This document shows positions 36,577 through 44,976 of a stretch of DNA of 64,000 nt, piece by piece. Both the position numbers and the translations under genes were made by a program. The DNA comes from an uncultured Desulfobacterium sp. (GTDB lineage Bacteria; Desulfobacterota; DSM-4660; Desulfatiglandales; Desulfatiglandaceae), in NCBI GenBank assembly GCA_900258555.1, contig LT984857.1, positions 121,768-185,767 on the forward strand, written 5' to 3'. Position 1 is the stretch's first letter, and each line of letters starts with the position of its first letter. The notes beneath the pieces are model-generated. The model had not been told where the DNA came from and ran no database searches. It saw nothing but the letters and a program-made list of their open reading frames with translations.

Positions 36577-37356
36577 ATGAACCCCAAATCCGAAAAATCC
36601 CTGGAACAATCCTTACCTGAAGGCCAGTTGGTCAACCGGGCCTGGCTGCGGGCGCGAGGCTTCAGCCGCACCAGGGTGGACTATGCCTTGCGCGCTGGCA
36701 AACTGGAACCCGTGACACATGGGGTTTACCGGCGGCCCGGGCCGCCCCTCAAATGGGAGCATGTGGTCTATTCTCTGAACCAGATGGGTTGTGCCGTTCA
36801 TGTGTGCGGCCGCAGTGCCCTGGAATTGCAGGGGCTTGCACACTACCTGCCGCTCGGAGCCGTGCAACGCATTGACCTTTATGCTACAGTCCGCACTCCC
36901 GCCTGGGTAAAGGACTTTAAGACACCTTTTTTGTTTCGCGTTCACACCAAGCAAATGTTTGATGCGTTGCCCGAGGCTGCAATACATAACAGACCTTTTG
37001 GCGCATGGGACTGGCCAATTCCATACAGCACGCCGGAGCTGGCCATGCTGGAACTACTGTCAGAAGTACAGGATGAGTCTGATTTTTCCATGGCGGACAA
37101 ATTCTTTGAATCCGCCGTTAACCTGCGTCCGGATCTGATCCATGCCTTGCTAGAATCATGCTCTCAGGTAAAGGCCAAGCGCCTCTTTTTGTGGTTCACG
37201 GACCGCCACGGCCACCCATGGCGCCAGGTGCTCAAAACCGACGGCATTGACTTGGGTCGAGGCAAGCGCTTGCTGGTCAGGGCCGGGGCCTTTGATGCCG
37301 CCTATCAAATTACCGTCCCAAGGGAGATGGCCGGTGGAACCGAACAACACTTTTGA
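36577..37356 (+). CDS. AbiEi-type antitoxin of a type IV toxin-antitoxin system
   Basis: A 259-aa protein of the AbiEi family. The N-terminal winged helix (WLRARGFSRTRVDYALRAGK, THGVYRRPG) is the DNA-binding autoregulatory domain; the C-terminal domain (YSTPELAMLELLSEVQDESDF) opposes the cognate toxin. GC content is higher than in neighbouring genes, suggesting horizontal acquisition. Its end overlaps the toxin GTG start. Such pairs can act in phage defence. Confidence 0.8.
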   Translation: MNPKSEKSLEQSLPEGQLVNRAWLRARGFSRTRVDYALRAGKLEPVTHGVYRRPGPPLKWEHVVYSLNQMGCAVHVCGRSALELQGLAHYLPLGAVQRIDLYATVRTPAWVKDFKTPFLFRVHTKQMFDALPEAAIHNRPFGAWDWPIPYSTPELAMLELLSEVQDESDFSMADKFFESAVNLRPDLIHALLESCSQVKAKRLFLWFTDRHGHPWRQVLKTDGIDLGRGKRLLVRAGAFDAAYQITVPREMAGGTEQHF

Positions 37357-38251
37357 GGGACAGGTCCGCCTGCTAATAGCCCTGTTGCCCAGTGTGGCCA
37401 AGCAGACTTGCTTTGCCTTAAAGGGCGGCACGGCCATCAACCTGTTTGTACGCGACATGCCGCGCCTGTCTGTTGATATTGATCTGGCATATCTGCCCCG
37501 TAGAGGACCGCAACAGCAGCCTGGCCAACATTGACACGGCCCTTGGGGCGATTACGGCGGATATTGAAAAACTTTTCCTGGCGTCAATGTAAAGGCATCG
37601 GTGCTGTCGGGCACAGGCAAGCGTTTTAAACTTCTGGTGTGGCAGGCTGATACCAGCGTCAAGATTGAGGTGACTCCGGTGTTACGGGGAAGCGTGTACC
37701 CGGTTGAGAATCGCCGAATGTCTCCAAATGCTGAAAAGAAGTTTGGGTTTGCCCGTGTGCCGGTGTTGAGCTTTGAGGATCTTTACGGCGGCAAAATCTG
37801 CGCTGCCCTGGACCGTCAACACCCGAGGGATTTATTCGACGTGCATTGGCTGCTGGAGCACGAGGGTATTGATGAACGCTTGAAAAACGCCTTTTTGGTT
37901 TATCTGATGGGTCACAACCGGCCAATGGCCGAACTGCTGGTGCCCCAACTCCGGGATATGTCACCTTTGCATATGACAGAACTGGAAGGCATGACCTATG
38001 AGCCGGTCGGCCTCGGCCAGTTGGAGGAAACACTGCCCCGTCTGATCCGTGAACTCAATACGATTATGACAGAAGCAGATCGGCGCTTTTTACTGGCCCT
38101 CAAGGAAGGGACACAGAATTGGAAGGATTTTCCATTGCCCGAGGTGGAGCGGTTGCCTGCCATCCAGTGGAAGATATACAACCTTAATCGAATGAGTCTT
38201 CTCAAGCGGCGGCAGGCTGCGGCCAAACTGGAAAAGATATTTTTCGGATAA
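37334..38251 (+). pseudogene. AbiEii-type nucleotidyltransferase toxin, two compensating frameshifts
   Basis: From a GTG at 37334 the frame reads FALKGGTAINLF and SVDIDLAYLP, the AbiEii/AbiGii nucleotidyltransferase signature. At about 37499 (CCCC run) the sense moves to another frame (VEDRNSSLANIDTALGAITA), and at about 37577 (CTTTTCC) it returns to the original frame (GVNVKASVLSGTGKR) and continues to 38251 (FEDLYGGKICAALDRQHPRD). Read literally, the protein stops at 37534. Either the toxin is inactive or two homopolymer base-calling errors occurred. Expected full length about 305 aa. Confidence 0.8.
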
Positions 38252-38498
38252 ACCATGTCGGGATACCTGCACGTAGAAAAACCTTTTTTGGAACATCTTA
38301 GGGGTGGGAGGTAATAGACTCTACCGTTCCATTTCTTTCATGTTTCCTGTGGTAGTTATTGCTTAGAATAACATCCCTTTTGCTACATATAGATAGCAGT
38401 TAGCATAAGTTTCGAAAAAGTGGAGATTAGGAATGGTAAAGAAAAATTCACCGGGAGCGCGCCGCTTGGGCGATCGGGTGCAGTCTAGTTATAAGGTC

Positions 38499-38958
38499 CT
38501 ATTGCCCCAAAACAATCATTGGAATGTTTCTCTTTTGCCACTCCTTGCCTTCGTTGGATATGTTCGTAATGACCACACCACCTTCTGTAACCAACATGAC
38601 TTTGGGTTTGAGCCGGCTGATCCCGAAAATCGAGCGTGCCGGAAACTATGGTTCCGTACTGGTTCTTCGCTTTAAGTTGGTGTAGGCCTCTTGCAACAAT
38701 CTCTTTTTCAACGACAATGTAGACTTGAGCTTGTGTCAGCACACCGATACCCGCTATGCCTTCAAAAATGCTCACTATATCAAGTGAAGTTCCAGTATAC
38801 TCAAAATGACCCCCGATAGGGGGTTTGTAAGATTTATTATCCACCTTGAATTCTACAGCTATGATCGTCCCATAACCTGTATCAGGGTCTCCGGCAAAAG
38901 ATATGGAGTATGCCCCTAAGAGGAGGGCAAGGCATGGCAGTATTTCCAATCGAGTCAT
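38499..38958 (-). pseudogene. Exported protein of unknown function, apparent frameshift
   Basis: Starts MTRLEILPCLALLLGAYSIS with a signal peptide ending near FAGDP. The open frame runs 157 codons, but after SGTLDF (about 38636) its sense drops to low-complexity residues. The neighbouring frame instead reads GISRLKPKVMLVTEGGVV, then ITNISNEGKEWQKR, NIPMIVLGQ and a stop at 38499. That looks like the true C-terminus, so one base is gained or lost near GATTTTCGGG. Family not recognised. Confidence 0.6.
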
Positions 38959-39096
38959 TTCATTCTCCTTCTAATCGCGGCGCTAACCCGTGGCACGACG
39001 ATCGCTATGCCGAAAGCGCATGCAATCGCGTGACATCTGGAAACGCGAAAGCGGTTCCCGTCGATACTCCAGCGACTTGGTAGGATAATATTTTAT

Positions 39097-39363
39097 TTAA
39101 CAGAAGGAACACCAGACATTACCAAACGTGACCATCACTATTCCTAAGAAACTCGCAACGATTCCAACAAAGAACCATTTATGCCAAGGTCGAGTTTTTG
39201 TTTGAACATTAATCGGGGAGTCGGCCAAATAAAAACCGCTTTTGTTAAAATTCAGGGCTTCATTTATATTTTTTATAATTCCAACTACTTCTTCCCTTCG
39301 CTCATAATCATTCCAAAGTAATGTTAATGCAATTCCAGCACTTCTGCGTGGGAACGCATACCT
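39097..39363 (-). pseudogene. 5'-truncated gene fragment with a membrane helix
   Basis: An open minus-strand frame without a start encodes ALTLLWNDYERREEVVGI, IKNINEALNFNKSGFYLA and then HKWFFVGIVASFLGIVMVTF with a stop at 39097. Codon pattern and the clear membrane helix show that it was a gene. Upstream coding is cut off exactly where a REP-like GCGTGGGAACGC sequence begins (about 39346-39360). Family unknown. Confidence 0.6.
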
Positions 39364-39570
39364 CTACTTCAAACCTGCAACTTACCCGTAGGCAATACAT
39401 ATGACCACTCAGTCCCCACTATTTCGAGTGAACCAATTTCGGGTGACTGGACACAGGAAACCAGAGTAGAATCACCAGATCATGGAGCTCAACGGCGTCG
39501 TTCCAGAATATGAATAACGGCTTTCTCCCATGACCGATTCGCATATGCATTCCCACGCTGGAGCGTGGAG
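39346..39570. repeat. REP-like palindromic repeat pair
   Basis: GCGTGGGAACGCAT near 39346-39359 and TGCATTCCCACGCTGGAGCGTGG (palindrome CCACGCT-GG-AGCGTGG at 39553-39568) are parts of a common dispersed palindrome. They flank about 190 bp with no supportable gene and truncate the fragment at 39097-39363. Confidence 0.5.
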
Positions 39571-39811
39571 CAGCGGTGGTAATAAACTAAATAACTCATA
39601 TTAACCTATGATAATAGTATAGAAAGACATTGGTCTGCTCTTGACTCATCTTTAATAAGATAGCTCGTTAACGCGGTTTTTACTGCTTTGTTAAAAATGA
39701 AGAGTTTGGTCTTTTTTCAACCGGATCGTCCAATCATTCAGGTGCTGCCGATAAACACGGAAAAACTGGGCACTGGAAATAGGAAGATAAACTGACTCTT
39801 TGGAATCTTTT

Positions 39812-39961
39812 ATGAATTTTTATGTAATTGGAGAAATTGAGGAAATTGAAACAATTGCCGCGGGTGGAAATATTCGAGATATAATGCGTCGTCGCAAGCA
39901 GTATAGTTCAGAAAGATTGCATATTGACAATAATTTGTCGTGCGAAAATATATATCATTAA
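39812..39961 (+). pseudogene. Fragment of a small conserved deltaproteobacterial protein
   Basis: A 49-codon frame, beginning MNFYVIGEIEEIETIAAGGN and then IRDIMRRRKQYSSE. This resembles the start of a small family (EIE-x-IA-x-G-x-x-IR plus a basic stretch plus a GKGRWRK-type continuation) that often occurs near toxin or relic genes. The conserved second half is absent. Recognition is from memory of the pattern and is uncertain. The remainder of the 39.57-40.1 kb gap shows nothing. Confidence 0.35.
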
Positions 39962-40138
39962 GTGAAATTATTTTTCACACTTAAAATGATATGTTTTTAC
40001 ATATGTTTAATTCTGTTCACCACGATAGATGTAACTAATTGATAACAGAGCCTAATTATCTTTAGCTGTTCATGCTAAATTTGGCATGCCATTTGCTGTA
40101 TGATTAAGGACAAAATCATAAAGAATGGAGGAACTGCA

Positions 40139-40900
40139 ATGAAAAACATTTTTAAAATTTTTTGGCTCTTGATCATGGTCTGCTTTTTTACGGGTGCAAA
40201 TGCCTTTGCATACGAAATTCTGGACAATTATATCGGAGGAAATCCAACTAGCCCTTCTTATATGGGTAAGGATATAATTGGTGATGCGAACTTATTTGCA
40301 GTTTCCAAAATGGACGTAAATTTTTCTGGCGGTAATATGATTGTCGATATTTATTCTACCTATTTCGACAATATCGGCATGTATGAGACCCAATTAGTTG
40401 ATCTGTTTATCAGCACCGACGGATATCACCCTTATATCGTAAATGGTTCAACAGCATACGACAATTGTTATAATGGTGAGGACTGGGAATATGCCATTGT
40501 GTTAGATAATCATACTACACAAGGATCAGGTATAACAAATGTATATGGAGTAAATCCAAGTAATATTAAATTGTCATATGCTCCTAGCGGATATATTTAT
40601 CGCGCCGGCCAGGAGGTCCAATACAATGGAACAGGCCAAGCTTCCTTGGGCAGCGGCACCTGGGATATTAGTGACGATTATAGCTATCTAAGGATCTCGA
40701 TTGCAATGATGGGCAATAACGGCGCCTACGACTGGACAGATGAAACAGAATTCGGTTTCCATTGGGCAACCGCAACCTGTGGGAATGACGTAATTGAAGG
40801 TTCTGCACCGGCCCCTGTACCTGAACCCTCTACCATGATATTACTTTTTACTGGATTGGCAGGGTTTTTTGGATTTAGAAAAAAGTCCAGGAGGACATAG
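40139..40900 (+). CDS. PEP-CTERM sorting-signal exported protein
   Basis: A 253-aa protein with an N-terminal signal peptide (MKNIFKIFWLLIMVCFFTGA) and a C-terminal PEP-CTERM tripartite signal: VPEPS, a hydrophobic helix (TMILLFTGLAGFFGF) and a basic tail RKKSRRT. Such proteins are processed by exosortase and exported, often into biofilm matrix. The body is rich in Tyr, Gly and Asn. The start follows AATGGAGGAACTGCA; an upstream ATG at 40100 is less likely. No exosortase gene is in this window. Confidence 0.9.
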   Translation: MKNIFKIFWLLIMVCFFTGANAFAYEILDNYIGGNPTSPSYMGKDIIGDANLFAVSKMDVNFSGGNMIVDIYSTYFDNIGMYETQLVDLFISTDGYHPYIVNGSTAYDNCYNGEDWEYAIVLDNHTTQGSGITNVYGVNPSNIKLSYAPSGYIYRAGQEVQYNGTGQASLGSGTWDISDDYSYLRISIAMMGNNGAYDWTDETEFGFHWATATCGNDVIEGSAPAPVPEPSTMILLFTGLAGFFGFRKKSRRT

Positions 40901-40917
40901 TCCATTAGAACAAACAT

Positions 40918-40954
40918 AAAAGGCGGAGCTATTGGCTAGGCTTCGCCTTTTTTG
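40918..40954 (+). terminator. Rho-independent terminator after the PEP-CTERM gene
   Basis: AAAGGCGGAGC (40919-40929) pairs with GCTTCGCCTTT (40940-40950), followed by more T residues; one G-T pair. Confidence 0.75.
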
Positions 40955-41131
40955 TTTGGTTGGTTTGAAATTTCTACTACTGGCCTCTACACGTCGTTCG
41001 GAATTTACCAAAAATGCTTTTCCATTTATATGGTAAGCATAACTTATCCTGCCATGAATATGTGCCGATTCATTCCTCAAATTAAAACCTGAGATCTCTT
41101 GTCTATCCCCCAACCAGGATCAAGGGCTTGG

Positions 41132-41413
41132 CTAATCCCCGGCTCCTCGTTCCAATGCGATCTGTCGCGCCAGGTAAATTTTTGCCAGGCTTTGGTAGGG
41201 GATATCTTTTTTATTCGCAAGGATTTTTAACTCAGCAACCATCGCTTCCGGTAAGCGGATCGAGACGGATCTCAAAGAGGGTTTGAGATTTGGAAATAAG
41301 ACAGGCTTGCTTTCTTTCGAGTCAAAAAAATCAAGCGGTGAATGGGTCGCCCAAAATTCCCGTTCTTCGTCCTCGTTCTTAAGCTTGGGAATTTTACTGA
41401 CTTTGCTTTTCAT
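41132..41413 (-). CDS. BrnA-like / CopG-family antitoxin
   Basis: A 93-aa protein with a basic N-terminus, REFWATHSPLDFF and a ribbon-helix-helix C-terminal part (SVSIRLPEAMVAELKILANK, then DIPYQSLAKIYLARQI). It fits the BrnA/CopG antitoxin group. It begins inside the last codons of the BrnT-like toxin frame, as usual for brnTA. Confidence 0.8.
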   Translation of the reverse strand: MKSKVSKIPKLKNEDEEREFWATHSPLDFFDSKESKPVLFPNLKPSLRSVSIRLPEAMVAELKILANKKDIPYQSLAKIYLARQIALERGAGD

Positions 41414-41698
41414 AAAAAGTCCTTTCTTTATGATTCATATCTCTTGCCGAAATAATACGAATCAGCGAATTTCTTATTGTAAAAACAATTGTTAGAGCCC
41501 TGCCTGCATCTGTCTTACCAAAGGCTGCCCATTTTTTTTCATAAATCGAATGGATCAGATCTTCGAGAACAATTAATGGTTCGTTAAAAAAGAGCTGTCC
41601 ACATTCCCGGTTTCAACATTGTGTTTGGCTGAGTTCCTGTTGATGTTCTCTTTATCCCATTGAAACCCGGTAAGGTTTTCGAAGTCGATTTTCATCAT
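41394..41698 (-). pseudogene. BrnT-like toxin gene with one-base frameshift
   Basis: Starts MMKIDFENLTGFQWDKENIN, keeping the typical W-D-x-x-K opening and KHNVE. A run GGG near 41606 lacks one base relative to a continuous frame. After it the other frame reads CGQLFFNEPLIVLEDLIHS, KKWAAFGKTDAGRALTIVFT and IRNSLIRIISARDMNHKERT to a stop at 41394, a standard BrnT C-terminus. Total 305 nt, one base short of a multiple of three. Either inactive toxin or homopolymer error. Confidence 0.8.
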
Positions 41699-41703
41699 AC
41701 TTG

Positions 41704-41730
41704 CATGGTATATCGTTCCAATATACCATG
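41704..41730. promoter_or_regulatory. Operator-like palindrome upstream of the BrnT/BrnA genes
   Basis: CATGGTATAT (41704-41713) and ATATACCATG (41721-41730) are a perfect 10-bp inverted repeat with a 7-nt spacer, 5 bp upstream of the toxin start, a fitting site for autoregulation by the antitoxin. Confidence 0.7.
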
Positions 41731-41922
41731 TAAGTCAATTTATGCGATCAAAACAACGGCAAAAGCTTGTTGAATCTGAAATTGATGTAATATGAACCGC
41801 CTATGAGTTTGACTCCGCGTTTGTTTTTTGGCATCATCTGGCGGCATAAGGTGTTATGCAAAAGAGCAGTCAGCGGTTGTTAGACAATTGGGGCTTGCTT
41901 ATAATTACGAAAGGTTGCTACC

Positions 41923-42564
41923 ATGGAAAGCCTTAAGAAAAAACAGCAACGGGCGGGACAGATTTTTGATATACTCGACCCGCTCTATACCGAAAAAAAG
42001 ACGGCCCTTGAATACACAAGCCCTTTTGGACTCCTGATCGCTACCATACTATCCGCCCAGTGCACGGACAAACAGGTCAATGTGGTCACAAAGACCCTTT
42101 TTAAAAAATATAAAGGACCTGAGGATTTTATTAAGGCCCCTGTTTCAGAGCTGGAAGCAGACATCCGGCCCACTGGTTTTTTCAGGAACAAGGCAAAGGC
42201 GATAAAGGGCTGCTCAAAGGGACTGGTGGAAATGTATGGAGGCAAGGTCCCTTCCACAATGGAAGAGATGATCAGGCTTCCCGGTGTCGGCAGAAAGACC
42301 GCAAACTGTGTCCTTGGGGCTGCCTTTGATGTGCCTGGGGTGGTGGTGGATACCCATGTGATAAGGCTATCCGCCAGGCTGATGTTGAGTGATAATAAGA
42401 ACGCCGATCTGATTGAAAAGGATATTGAAAGACTCCTTCCCAAAGAAAAATGGCGGCGGTTCTCAGATTTGCTGATTTATCACGGAAGAGAGGTCTGCAG
42501 GGCAAAAAAACCGGATCATGATCGCTGCGCGATCATTCATCTGTGCCCGTCGAGTGGGATATAG
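41923..42564 (+). CDS. nth: Endonuclease III
   Basis: A 213-aa DNA glycosylase/AP lyase. The helix-hairpin-helix is LPGVGRKTANCVLG with the catalytic Lys, and the catalytic Asp is in VDTHVIRLS. It removes oxidised pyrimidines. The C-terminal [4Fe-4S] motif normally reads C-x6-C-x2-C-x5-C; here it is CRAKKPDHDRCAIIHLC, so the second Cys is His. Cluster binding may use a Cys3His set or be weakened. Confidence 0.93.
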   Translation: MESLKKKQQRAGQIFDILDPLYTEKKTALEYTSPFGLLIATILSAQCTDKQVNVVTKTLFKKYKGPEDFIKAPVSELEADIRPTGFFRNKAKAIKGCSKGLVEMYGGKVPSTMEEMIRLPGVGRKTANCVLGAAFDVPGVVVDTHVIRLSARLMLSDNKNADLIEKDIERLLPKEKWRRFSDLLIYHGREVCRAKKPDHDRCAIIHLCPSSGI

Positions 42565-42598
42565 TGTCTGAATGAAAAAACATTCAGACACAATTTTG
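42564..42598 (+). terminator. Terminator after nth
   Basis: GTGTCTGAATG (42564-42574) and CATTCAGACAC (42581-42591) form an 11-bp perfect stem with a 6-nt A loop, followed by AATTTTGAATTTTT. A second short hairpin (AGCCCTATTTTAGGGCT, 42633-42649) lies further on. Confidence 0.75.
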
Positions 42599-42682
42599 AA
42601 TTTTTAATTGTAAGTGTTGAAATAAAGGAAAAAAGCCCTATTTTAGGGCTGAATTTGCAAAACTATTGTCGGAGTATTTAAG

Positions 42683-44578
42683 ATGTTTCAGAATAACCAA
42701 ATAGCCTCAAGTTTTCGCCCCCTTTGCCTATTTGTAATCCTGCTGTGGCCGACACTTTGCTTTGGAACAACCGAGACGGTCAGCCTGCCTGTTACAGTTG
42801 ATTATCCTTTTCTCCGCTCCCTTGTCATTTATCAGTACTACACACTGCCCGGCCAAAAGGCCATGCCTGCTCAAGTTGACGACGGCTGCACCACAGTTGA
42901 GCTATCGGAGCCCAAAATTTCTGCTCAGGACGGCATTATCAGGTTCGAAAACCGGATCAAGATCAGCCTTGGGGCCCCGGTGCTCTCCAGATGCACCAGG
43001 CTGATGGGTTGGGAAGGGTATCTTGAGGTGTTACAGAAGGTCAAATTGGATCATAACACTTCCACCATCAGTTTCCAGACGATTGAATCACGGCTCTATA
43101 ATCTGAACCGTGCCAGGACCACTATAGCAACTGCCATGTGGAACATGGTCGAGGCGAATGTTCTGCCGTTTCTTGACAAAACCACTGTTGATCTTTCCAT
43201 GCCTTTAGATGAGCTAAAAGGGTTTTTGCCCCTCCTTTTTTCTGCTGACGACAAGACACGGGTTGAAAAATGGCTGCAAACCCTCAGGCCCCGCCAGCTG
43301 CGCATTGATGAGGATGCAATCAGGCTGGACCTTTTGATGGATGTGGAACTGTTAGACCAGCCAAAGGATACAGTGGAGGCGCCCACACCCGAAGAGATCG
43401 AGAGGCTTTCAAGGACATGGGAGACCTGGGATGCATATCTGGTCTATCAGATTCAGTCCCTCATGGGAAAGCCCCTTACCAGAGATGAGCGGGCGGATAT
43501 ACTGGAGACCGTCCTTGAGACCAGGCATGGCTTTATAGCCGCCCTCACAGAAAATACCCTCGGCCGCAACCTGGTGGGGGAGCAGTTCATATGGTCCTGG
43601 GAGAGGATTACAGGGTTGTTGAGAAAATACCTGGTCCAGGATATGTCAGGCTCACCCATGTATTATCTCGCCTTTATATCCTCAAGCGACGCCCTGGCGG
43701 TTTTACAGAAAATCGGGCCATCCATCGGGCTTGATATCAGCAGGGAAGGCCTGGTCAGACTGGCCAAAATGATAAGTCAGGGCAAGGCCGAGCCCATGCT
43801 GGAATACTCATACGCAATAGACCCCGGCCTGCGCACGCTCCTGGGCTTCGGTCCTCCGCTGGATGAATCAGGCCCTGCGTTTGATATACAGGAACTGGAA
43901 ATACCCGAAGAAAAAAATGAGGATACGAATACGAACCAAGTTAGCAATTGGCCTGCATTCCTGGTATCATGCGCATGCGCCGGTGTTGCACCACCCGAGA
44001 AACTTGAGGCTATTAAGCCCTGGATACCAAGCGATGAAAAGGATTACTGGGACAGGGTCAAACAGGTTATCGAACTGGCGGTGGTTTCCACCCTTGCAAA
44101 AAACCGTCATGAAGAAAAGGATTATCCCTATTTTCGCCTGCTGTGTCTTGCAACAGCATGGCAGGAAAGTTGCTGGAGACAGTTTATCAAGGAAGGAAGC
44201 AAGGTGCGTTATGTCATATCCTGCAACAACACATCAGTAGGATTGATGCAGGTAAATGAACGCGTGTGGAGGGGGGTGTACAAGCCCGAAAATTTAAGAT
44301 GGAATATCGAGTACAATGCCCGCGCAGGCACTGAGGTTCTGGAGCTGTATCTGCAAAAATACGCGCTAAAGAAGATGGATAAAAAGAACCCCCTGGATCA
44401 CGATACCCTTTGCAGGGCAGTATATGCAATGTACTATGCGGGCCCCGGCGGATTTAACAAATTTTTAAACAGGAACAAGACCAAGACCTATATCAGGCCG
44501 GATGAGCTCTTCTGGGAAAAATATGTCCTGGTAAAGGAGGGCCAGTTCGAAAAGGTCGCCGAAATATCAAGTCATTAA
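42683..44578 (+). CDS. Lytic transglycosylase with C-terminal SLT domain
   Basis: A 631-aa exported protein. The signal peptide is FRPLCLFVILLWPTLCFG. The C-terminal 150 residues form a goose-lysozyme-like SLT domain with catalytic Glu in ATAWQESCWRQF and SVGLMQVNERVW, then YAMYYAGPGGFNKF. The long N-terminal region is helical and may bind a partner. It cuts peptidoglycan in the periplasm; the low-Cys body does not suggest a lipoprotein. It is followed by a 97-aa gene. Confidence 0.88.
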   Translation: MFQNNQIASSFRPLCLFVILLWPTLCFGTTETVSLPVTVDYPFLRSLVIYQYYTLPGQKAMPAQVDDGCTTVELSEPKISAQDGIIRFENRIKISLGAPVLSRCTRLMGWEGYLEVLQKVKLDHNTSTISFQTIESRLYNLNRARTTIATAMWNMVEANVLPFLDKTTVDLSMPLDELKGFLPLLFSADDKTRVEKWLQTLRPRQLRIDEDAIRLDLLMDVELLDQPKDTVEAPTPEEIERLSRTWETWDAYLVYQIQSLMGKPLTRDERADILETVLETRHGFIAALTENTLGRNLVGEQFIWSWERITGLLRKYLVQDMSGSPMYYLAFISSSDALAVLQKIGPSIGLDISREGLVRLAKMISQGKAEPMLEYSYAIDPGLRTLLGFGPPLDESGPAFDIQELEIPEEKNEDTNTNQVSNWPAFLVSCACAGVAPPEKLEAIKPWIPSDEKDYWDRVKQVIELAVVSTLAKNRHEEKDYPYFRLLCLATAWQESCWRQFIKEGSKVRYVISCNNTSVGLMQVNERVWRGVYKPENLRWNIEYNARAGTEVLELYLQKYALKKMDKKNPLDHDTLCRAVYAMYYAGPGGFNKFLNRNKTKTYIRPDELFWEKYVLVKEGQFEKVAEISSH

Positions 44579-44589
44579 AGGGTGAGCAT

Positions 44590-44883
44590 ATGAGCTGGAT
44601 AATAAAGGATGATCAGTGGGTATATGTTGTAATACACGGCCCTGAAGGAAATGAACAGCTTCTGGGCCAGCAGGACGAGGAATATCACATCTCCTTTGTC
44701 CCTGTTTTTTTAAAAAAAGAGGAGGCCGTTATGAACCTGAACCTCCTTGCAAGGGAAAAGGACCACAAATATGATGTTCAGGCCATGCTGTATGAAGACC
44801 TGGTTGCAAGGATTTCAGGGCAGGGCTATATGTTGTTTGTCCTTGACGGCACAGGCAAGGTGCTTGAAAAGATAACGGTGTAG
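44590..44883 (+). CDS. Conserved small protein of unknown function (97 aa)
   Basis: A 97-aa protein (MSWIIKDDQWVYVVIHGPEG, YHISFVPVFLKKEEAVMN) with GGGTGAG ahead of its ATG and 11 bp from the transglycosylase stop, so it is cotranscribed. Strand-rich, no signal peptide. It is not recognised. Confidence 0.7.
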   Translation: MSWIIKDDQWVYVVIHGPEGNEQLLGQQDEEYHISFVPVFLKKEEAVMNLNLLAREKDHKYDVQAMLYEDLVARISGQGYMLFVLDGTGKVLEKITV

Positions 44884-44976
44884 ATTAGTCTTTGTTATTA
44901 ACCACGAACTAAATGAATTTCCTAAAGGTTTTTGATTTCTTTTGCTGCCTTCGTGATCTTCGTGGTGAAATCAGTA

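Noticed and set aside
37247-37334. Extended N-terminus of the AbiEii frame
   Set aside because: It overlaps the antitoxin gene out of frame; GTG at 37334 gives the expected start.
38433-38675. 80-codon plus-strand frame
   Set aside because: Antisense to the exported protein gene, sequence not protein-like.
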